From: Maribacter forsetii DSM 18668
Lineage (GTDB): Bacteria > Bacteroidota > Bacteroidia > Flavobacteriales > Flavobacteriaceae
Reading direction: 5' to 3'
NCBI RefSeq assembly: GCF_000744105.1
Contig: NZ_JQLH01000001.1
Span: 434,001-498,000 of the forward strand
DNA: 64,000 nucleotides
Within the stretch, counting starts at the first letter, position 1; each line of letters opens with the position of its first letter. Below the pieces are notes generated by a model. The model was not told where the DNA came from, ran no database searches, and worked only from the letters and a program-made list of their open reading frames with translations. Made by a program: the position numbers and the translations under genes. This document shows positions 62,530 through 64,000 of the stretch, piece after piece.

Positions 62530-64000
62530 ATGACCAAACCTATTACTTCATATTCTAACTTAAATTCTTTTTGGAAAAGATTAGCCGTTCTTTTTCTTTT
62601 GATACTGGGGATACAACCATTATACTCGCAGCAGACAACTACTTGGACCCAGCAACCCTTATCCGTCACTTGGGAATCTTTTAGTTCAGATGGTGCGGTA
62701 AGGGTGGAGGTAGTACCTTCATTAGGGGTATCTATCTTAGGTGAAGATACTATGGGTTGTACGTCAGATGCTACTTATGGAGACCCTACTCCTGATGTAT
62801 TTGGAAGTCCTTCAATAGAAATTTCATTAAACTCTATTTTACGTTTTGGTACTTTGCAGTTCCGTTTTTTTGATGCGGCTACCGGTGATCCGGTATATAT
62901 TGTAAGTCCATTACTTCATGTGGATAGAGTGGGTACCTATGGTATTTTGCCTTTTCCTTTGCTTTCTGGTTCTAGTACGGGTGTTTTTACATCAACTAAT
63001 GGAACATGGTCAAATGTTAGTCGCAATGGTCCTATTTTTGAATTTACCAACACCCAATTTAATGTAGATACAGGTTCGCTAATTAGTGGTAATGGTGGTG
63101 AATGTGGTAATGGGAACACTACAGGAACAGGAGGAGGAACGATGAAAATGGATGAAGCTGTTCAATCCATTAATATGGATGTTAACCTCGCTGGTAGTCT
63201 TTTAGGTTTAAACGAGGAAGTGGAGTTTGTACTTTCTAACTTAATTATAGCTGAACCAGAAATAGAAGTAACAAAGACCGTTGTAAATAATTTTAGCTCT
63301 CCCGTTGAAACAGGTGATGCTGTAGATTATACTATTGAAGTAGAAAACACAGGTAACGTAAAAGTTACGAATGTTGATGTAACCGATACTTTTAAAGATG
63401 CTAGTGGAGATAGTATAGCATTAAGTACCCCGCCAAATTTCTTATCTTCTACAATGGGTTCTTTAGAAGGAACTCTTTTGCCAAATGAAATTGCGACATA
63501 TACTGCTGCCCATGTATTGACTGCAAATGAAATTAATGAAGGAGGAGTAATCAATCAGGTAAGTGTTTTTGCCGATAGTCCATACGGTCCAGATGATACA
63601 GATGACATTTCAGATGATGGTGATGATACAGATGGTAATTTACTTAATGATACTACAGATAGTTTTTTTCCTGTTCCTTTAAATGATACCGCTACGGTAG
63701 AAAAGAATAATTCAGTTGATATTTTAGTAACTAATAATGATGATTTTGGAGGTAATGGTCCTAATTCAGGAGCTATATTTATTGTCAGTACCCCCACCAA
63801 TGGTAGTGTTTCCTTAAACGAAAACGGTTCAGCTACCGACCCTCAAGATGATTACTTCTCTTATACACCAAGTACGGACTTTATAGGTACCGACTCATTT
63901 ATTTACGGAATAACAGATGCAAAGGGTTATACACAATACGCAACAGTTAATATTACAGTGTATTCTTGTCCAAATGCTGGTGTCGACGGGATTCTGAATA
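62530..64000 (+). CDS. Large secreted repeat protein (DUF11-/cadherin-like domains), cut by window end
   Basis: 490 residues are visible with no stop before the edge. A signal peptide (LAVLFLLLILGIQPLYSQ) starts the protein. After about 220 residues of a lectin- or adhesin-like region comes a DUF11-type module (VTKTVVNNFSSPVETGDAVDYTIEVENTGNVKVTNVDVTDTF), an acidic calcium-type stretch (DDTDDISDDGDDTD) and a cadherin-like/VCBS module (PLNDTATVEKNNSVDILVTNND...YTPSTDFIGTDSFIYGITD). Such flavobacterial proteins usually end in a type IX secretion tag, which lies outside the window. The minus-strand open frames here are shadows. Confidence 0.8.
   Translation, partial: MTKPITSYSNLNSFWKRLAVLFLLILGIQPLYSQQTTTWTQQPLSVTWESFSSDGAVRVEVVPSLGVSILGEDTMGCTSDATYGDPTPDVFGSPSIEISLNSILRFGTLQFRFFDAATGDPVYIVSPLLHVDRVGTYGILPFPLLSGSSTGVFTSTNGTWSNVSRNGPIFEFTNTQFNVDTGSLISGNGGECGNGNTTGTGGGTMKMDEAVQSINMDVNLAGSLLGLNEEVEFVLSNLIIAEPEIEVTKTVVNNFSSPVETGDAVDYTIEVENTGNVKVTNVDVTDTFKDASGDSIALSTPPNFLSSTMGSLEGTLLPNEIATYTAAHVLTANEINEGGVINQVSVFADSPYGPDDTDDISDDGDDTDGNLLNDTTDSFFPVPLNDTATVEKNNSVDILVTNNDDFGGNGPNSGAIFIVSTPTNGSVSLNENGSATDPQDDYFSYTPSTDFIGTDSFIYGITDAKGYTQYATVNITVYSCPNAGVDGILN

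Noticed and set aside
62937..63800. Three minus-strand open frames
   Set aside because: They are shadows of the continuous plus-strand secreted protein that starts at 62530.
1..64000. CRISPR arrays, insertion sequences, prophage genes
   Set aside because: No regularly spaced repeats, transposase, integrase or phage structural genes were seen in any frame examined.

Overview
The window reads as chromosomal DNA of a marine member of the Flavobacteriaceae (Bacteroidota). The signs are AT-rich DNA, promoters with the Bacteroidota -7 box TAnnTTTG, a SusC/SusD pair, several TonB-dependent receptors with N-terminal carboxypeptidase-regulatory domains, DUF3078 and DUF2141 proteins, FeoA-FeoB with its Cys-rich partner, a zeaxanthin-type lycopene cyclase and a vanadium-haloperoxidase-like enzyme. 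Genus is not determined; a Maribacter/Zobellia-like alga-associated bacterium would fit, but that is inference.

Layout. 1-12.7 kb is mostly housekeeping: a phosphate permease cut by the left edge, dgt, DUF3078 protein, dxs, tadA, a cold-shock protein, a CLC-type anion channel without the usual gating glutamate, two poorly known envelope proteins, aspS and a MORN-like secreted protein. 12.7-19.4 kb is a TetR-controlled RND efflux operon (tetR-tolC-adaptor-pump), followed by an ECF sigma factor with a small basic membrane protein. 20.5-32.1 kb is a five-gene operon (SusC, SusD, a large FG-GAP/ASPIC lipoprotein, a vanadium-dependent haloperoxidase-like lipoprotein, a second FG-GAP/ASPIC protein) facing a GntR-type regulator. 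33.7-35.8 kb holds a polyprenyl diphosphate synthase and lycopene cyclase, convergent.

35.9-46.3 kb is rich in metal handling: a TonB receptor with a CxxC plug motif, divergent from a DtxR/MntR regulator plus ZIP transporter, with a candidate DtxR operator lying on the receptor's -7 box; then FeoA-FeoB-Cys-rich peptide and a SCO protein. After rseP and tRNA-Asn comes a small zone of gene decay (DoxX-like and TolC-like remnants around a tandem DUF1566 lipoprotein), then a three-gene acyl-CoA carboxylase.

53.9-62.2 kb is the most interesting part. A LacI regulator with tandem operators, a TonB receptor without SusD, a cytoplasmic GH63-like hydrolase of the mannosylglycerate/glucosylglycerate-hydrolase size, a 28-residue mini-protein resembling the first helix of the transporter that follows it, an SSS symporter and a glycerate kinase together look like a route for taking up and splitting a hexosyl-glycerate. 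Mannosylglycerate (digeneaside, a red-algal photosynthate) and glucosylglycerate (cyanobacterial solute) are the leading candidates. The right edge cuts a large secreted repeat protein.
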